A stretch of 11,600 bases of DNA, taken from the NCBI GenBank assembly GCA_900618425.1, contig UZAN01049367.1:10698-22297 (forward strand), read 5' to 3'. Position numbers and translations under genes: made by a program. Under the pieces are notes generated by a model. The model was not told the origin of the DNA, searched no databases, and was given only the letters and a program-made list of their open reading frames with translations. Source of the stretch: Echinostoma caproni (taxonomy: Eukaryota > Platyhelminthes > Trematoda > Plagiorchiida > Echinostomatidae). Within the stretch, counting starts at the first letter, position 1, and the number at the start of each line of letters is the position of its first letter. Shown here piece after piece: positions 8,486 through 11,600 of the stretch.

Positions 8486-8863
8486 ATGTTTCTGCAACAG
8501 CAACAATATCGCATCGATTTGTTGTCTAATGAAGCCCCATTTCGGAGAAATTGTAATGGTCACCAGGTGCATTTGTCGAAGAAAAAATGGAGGATATTTC
8601 CGGTACAGAAATCTATTTGGGTGAGTGGCGTTGTTTCTGCCGATCAACTTGCGGTCGACCAAAGTTGTTTTTTTCTAGACTTAGCTTTACCGGTGCTGCT
8701 TGGTGAATGTGGAGTGATGAAAACGGTACTAGTCGAGGAAGGTGACGTGTTTGTATCGTCTTCCATTATCGGAATTTTCTGGGATCCAGTATTATGGTTT
8801 GGTTTTAGGACCCCTTTTTCCGTTCTCCCTCCACGACTGCAATACAGAGTTGGCCATTTCTGA
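8486..8863 (+). CDS. Unassigned open frame, 125 codons, with a competing minus-strand frame
   Basis: It starts with ATG (MFLQQQQYRID), stays open to 8863 and ends in a hydrophobic stretch (VFVSSSIIGIFWDPVLWFGF). Inside it sits a good donor-like GTGAGT at 8621 and an acceptor-like T-run ending TAG at 8676-8678. Removing these 58 bases would bring a stop codon immediately, so a spliced gene in this frame is not supported. On the minus strand an ATG-started frame at 8644-8877 reads as a hydrophilic Ser/Thr/Pro-rich peptide. At most one of the two can be real, and neither is recognisable. Confidence 0.15.
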   Translation: MFLQQQQYRIDLLSNEAPFRRNCNGHQVHLSKKKWRIFPVQKSIWVSGVVSADQLAVDQSCFFLDLALPVLLGECGVMKTVLVEEGDVFVSSSIIGIFWDPVLWFGFRTPFSVLPPRLQYRVGHF

Positions 8864-8879
8864 CGATCTACTTTCATAA

Positions 8880-9880
8880 TCCTTGGGCCGTTCCCGTGGT
8901 AGGTTGGTCAGTTTGGTAGATGATTAATTGTCGTGATAGGAACATGGATACAATTAATTGTTTCTCGAATGAAACTCAATAACTCGAAATCGTCTTTTTA
9001 AATAGGGATTTAATTGAATCACCCAATTGATGTACTCAATGAATGAGAACAACCGTTTAATTCTCCGATTCCCGTGCATTTCTGTAAGCTCCGTCCAGAG
9101 CTTCTAAAGAAGTACTTTTGACCTACCCGAACTTTCCTTGAGCAGCTATCTAGAGAGAAGACCTTTTTACATATCCTTCACGTTTGCAAATGTCAGGCGA
9201 ATCAATCGGCGCTCCCCAGTATGAGGTGATGATGGATGGCAAAACAGACGCACGATTCCAACTAGGTGGAAGTCAATGCCCATTTGGGTACTTAATCTTG
9301 TCCAGTGACCAAGCTCTTCGATTTGTTTCTCTCACTGTATTGGTTGTGAGCTCTGGTACATTGGTGTGATTAACTGTTACGGCCATGTTGTAAATTGCTT
9401 TCTTCATTTTTGTCACCGAATTGTGCTCCTACATAACGGATGCTTTGGCTCAATGACTTGTGCAGACTGTTGATCCCTGGCATTATCATTTACTGTTTGA
9501 AAGTCGACTTAGAGAATAAGCATTGGTGGCCCTATTGCGGGGCTTTTTATGGGTTTATGAATTAGACTGGGCGAATTGACTTGTGCACTCAAAGCCCAAA
9601 TTTTTTTTACCAGTAGAATGACCTTTTCTTTCGCTTTCTTCTCCGCTGCCCTTAATAGCGTTTCAAACGCTTCCATCCCTGAGTTTCTGAGCCATCATTA
9701 CAAAACCACATGCTGTCTGGCTGGGTCATGACTTGTTTTATACATATGGTTCAGGGTTTTGCACATGACGCATAAAAGTACCTTAGACAATGATTGCAGT
9801 CAATGCCCGAATTGACTTCATTTCCATCATCAAAATATATATTCCTAATCAATGTGTTGCATTTCATGTGTCAGCTCTAT
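8880..9880. other. Spacer without recognisable gene
   Basis: A 61-codon plus-strand frame at 9184-9369 reads protein-like (MQMSGESIGAPQYEVMMDG), and its opposite strand is also largely open, which suggests an old element remnant. I cannot name it. An eight-base T run at about 9601-9608 is the only simple repeat. Confidence 0.45.
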
Positions 9881-9902
9881 ACCTTTCTCAGTTTAAGATT
9901 AC

Positions 9903-10109
9903 CGAAGTCGAAATAAACATGTCAAAATATGGCGTTGCGTAAACAACTCGATGGTAGACAGCTTCACTGTCGTCCGGCTCAACAGCCCATCTATGATAGT
10001 GGGCCTTGGGAGGTTCACCATCCCAAGTTCTTTGGTTCAGTTGCCGGTTCCAGAAAGTGAACAGTAGTTCTTCAAGACGATGGGGCTTCACTATTCCCCT
10101 TTTCAGCAC
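9903..10109 (-). CDS. Candidate internal exon, product unknown
   Basis: On the minus strand the frame is open across this interval and looks protein-like: it contains RLEELLFTFWNRQLNQ, then WDGEPPKAHYHRWAVEPDDS and YHRVVYATPYFDMF, with few rare-looking runs. It has no upstream ATG in frame, so it could only be an internal exon. A T-rich stretch followed by GCTGAAAAG (near 10103) could serve as acceptor. On the other side TTCG followed by GTAATC gives a phase-0 donor with the exon ending at 9903. I recognise no family. It lies just outside the left arm of the large inverted repeat, so it may belong to the same element or duplication, or be chance. Confidence 0.25.
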
Positions 10110-10163
10110 AAAAGATTGTGTAATAAAAAATGAAAAGATGATATTAGATGAAAATAAGGGTGC

Positions 10164-10418
10164 ATATCACTAAGTATGCTTGGAAGAGAATAAATGTACA
10201 AGCGAAACTGAGTCACATTCTTGGGTGAACGGTCTATCTGTGTGCCCTCCGATTTTTGCATTTCTCCACCAAAATGATCCCTACAGCATTGAGCTTGAGC
10301 TTAACTTGCGCTATTTCACCAGCCCTATCTTCTGATAGATATATATTGGGTATTAATTGCCGGATCCACGCTATTTGGCCATATATTCGATTTCAACGCA
10401 ATTAACAGAAAGATTCAC
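10164..10418 (+). repeat. Left arm of a perfect 255-base inverted repeat
   Basis: This arm is the exact reverse complement of 11346-11600; paired positions sum to 21764 throughout. I compared the arms base by base and found no mismatch or gap. Homology stops cleanly on the inner side at 10418, where the sequence becomes GCGAAC while the other arm gives ACATAC. The outer limit is unknown because the partner arm is cut by the window end. No open frame or known terminus motif is recognisable in the arm; it contains ATATATATT and a repeated TTGAGC. Confidence 0.95.
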
Positions 10419-10596
10419 GCGAACAAGTGTTTATTGGTCTTCATACCACCACTGTGAAGATGAATTCCCACTGTACTCAACGAGTTGCTAATCAGCTCTC
10501 TGTGAACATTTGCAAGACGGCTACGGAATAACTTGTAGAACGAAATTCTGTGTCATCATCTATTTTCGCACGAACATGTCGTACACTATCGCCGAC

Positions 10597-10612
10597 CACA
10601 TCGATCGATGTG
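10597..10612. other. 16-base perfect palindrome CACATCGATCGATGTG
   Basis: The sequence equals its own reverse complement over 16 bases. The ATG at 10608 that opens the 80-codon frame lies in its right half. It could be a dimeric protein binding site or chance. Confidence 0.7.
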
Positions 10613-10850
10613 CTTTAGTCAACCCCAACGGTGTGATTTACCCACCCGATCAGAATTTGACCTTTGTAATTCCTCCACATTCTCCCCGTACGTTGTGACT
10701 CCAAATGTTACGATGCAGTACATCTATCTTTTTCAGTTTAAGATGTTCGTAATCCAATTTAAGATATCACAATATGAATTTAAGATGTCCGAGTATCAAT
10801 TTAAGATGTCATATTGCTATGCGGATAGTACCTTGCACAGTACAAATTGA
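10608..10850 (+). CDS. Small open frame (80 codons) with encoded heptapeptide repeats, unknown
   Basis: The frame starts at ATG (MCFSQPQRCDL) and ends at the stop at 10848-10850. Its second half contains four consecutive seven-residue units encoded by the 21-base tandem repeat: FKMFVIQ, FKISQYE, FKMSEYQ, FKMSYCY. Unit length is exactly seven codons and the units are in frame. There is no signal peptide or known domain. Alternatives are a micro-exon-like small gene or a minisatellite that happens to be open. Nothing shows that it is expressed. Confidence 0.2.
   Translation: MCFSQPQRCDLPTRSEFDLCNSSTFSPYVVTPNVTMQYIYLFQFKMFVIQFKISQYEFKMSEYQFKMSYCYADSTLHSTN
10737..10820. repeat. 21-base tandem repeat, four units
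   Basis: Units start at 10737, 10758, 10779 and 10800, each beginning TTTAAGAT. The spacing is exactly 21 bases with no indel. Units 2 and 3 are the most alike; unit 1 diverges after the ninth base and unit 4 in its last six bases. A related CAGTTTAAGATT occurs once more at 9889-9900, outside the array. Confidence 0.85.
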
Positions 10851-11149
10851 AAACGTTCGATGGGACCCCTGTTTACCCAGATCCATGTGCGTCCTACCTG
10901 CATACTGATCTATGGCCCCCGAAAATATCGTCCCACGCTCAACAGGAATATGCACCTACGATGATCTTGTCTGCTTGTTTGCACACAGACTGGACAATGC
11001 ATCCCACAATTCAGTCAGATCTATGCCATCATGTGCGAACCGACGAAGGCTTAGTTGAATACGAAACAAAAAGGAGCGCTTTAGGGTTTGGTGGGGTCTC
11101 TCACACGATGACCACATTTCTCGCTTGACCAAGCAAACGAGCAATTGAC

Positions 11150-11199
11150 TGAACAGTGCTCACCACGAACCTTCATGGTCTCATGAATGAACAGTGCTC
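11150..11199. repeat. Direct repeat TGAACAGTGCTC, two copies 38 bases apart
   Basis: The exact 12-mer occurs at 11150-11161 and 11188-11199 inside the spacer of the large inverted repeat. It may reflect a local duplication or paired binding sites. Confidence 0.6.
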
Positions 11200-11345
11200 G
11201 GTACAAAAGGGGTGGTAGCAGACGACGTGAAATGGGGGTTGAACGTTTGCAATGTTCAGCACAGCACTGAAAGAGACCGTGAATTAGGGTCGGCTGCGTG
11301 ACAACTGGGACTGCATCAATGCTGTCTTGTGCAAAATGTGTATGT

Positions 11346-11600
11346 GTGAATCTTTCTGTTAATTGCGTTGAAATCGAATATATGGCCAAATAGCGTGGAT
11401 CCGGCAATTAATACCCAATATATATCTATCAGAAGATAGGGCTGGTGAAATAGCGCAAGTTAAGCTCAAGCTCAATGCTGTAGGGATCATTTTGGTGGAG
11501 AAATGCAAAAATCGGAGGGCACACAGATAGACCGTTCACCCAAGAATGTGACTCAGTTTCGCTTGTACATTTATTCTCTTCCAAGCATACTTAGTGATAT
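11346..11600 (-). repeat. Right arm of the perfect 255-base inverted repeat, truncated by window end
   Basis: Exact reverse complement of 10164-10418. Because the identity runs to the last base of the window, the true arm is at least 255 bases and may be considerably longer. Confidence 0.95.

Larger units (their letters stand above)
10419..11345. other. Spacer (927 bases) enclosed by the inverted repeat
   Basis: It holds a 16-base palindrome, a 21-base tandem repeat and an ATG-started open frame at 10608-10850 that spans the tandem repeat. There is no transposase, reverse transcriptase or recombinase signature. If the flanking arms are terminal repeats, this would be the body of a small non-autonomous element. 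Confidence 0.5.

Noticed and set aside
8621..8678. Possible 58-base intron (GTGAGT to TTTCTAG)
   Set aside because: Removing it puts a TAG stop as the second codon of the next exon in the only long upstream frame, so the splice model does not extend a protein.
10847..11128. 93-codon plus-strand frame in the inverted-repeat spacer
   Set aside because: It has no ATG at its start (opens at TTG), no recognisable motif, and overlaps an opposite-strand opening.

Overview
The window looks like non-coding, repeat-rich DNA from an animal genome, most plausibly a flatworm (trematode). No bacterial operon structure, rRNA, convincing tRNA or CRISPR array is visible. The one confidently recognisable protein is the C-terminal end of a Penelope-like retroelement (PLE) with a GIY-YIG endonuclease. 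PLEs are eukaryotic, and well-known families occur in trematodes. The species assignment is an inference from this element, the AT-leaning base composition and the low gene density; nothing in the window proves it.

Layout. 1-765 is a truncated, frameshifted PLE pseudogene that enters from the left edge. 766-2040 is AT-leaning spacer with an (AT)n microsatellite. 2040-2830 is somewhat richer in GC and holds three short hairpins, a 12-base tandem duplication and a weak hammerhead-ribozyme-like arrangement. 2830-4250 shows nothing assignable. A strong hairpin at 4251-4283 is followed by a cluster (about 4450-7210) of at least five diverged copies, in both orientations, of one dispersed repeat that I do not recognise. 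7210-9880 is mostly unassignable, with a few open frames of uncertain meaning. 9903-10109 on the minus strand could be an isolated exon.

The right end is the most unusual part. A 255-base inverted repeat with no mismatch (10164-10418 and 11346-11600) flanks a 927-base spacer, and the right arm is cut by the window edge. The spacer contains a 21-base tandem repeat whose four units encode a heptapeptide in an open frame that starts inside a 16-base palindrome. The structure could be a young foldback or terminal-inverted-repeat element, a recent inverted duplication, or an assembly artefact. Sequence beyond 11600 would help decide.

No set of genes working together can be supported. The functional content is retroelement debris and repeats, plus at most one or two candidate exons.
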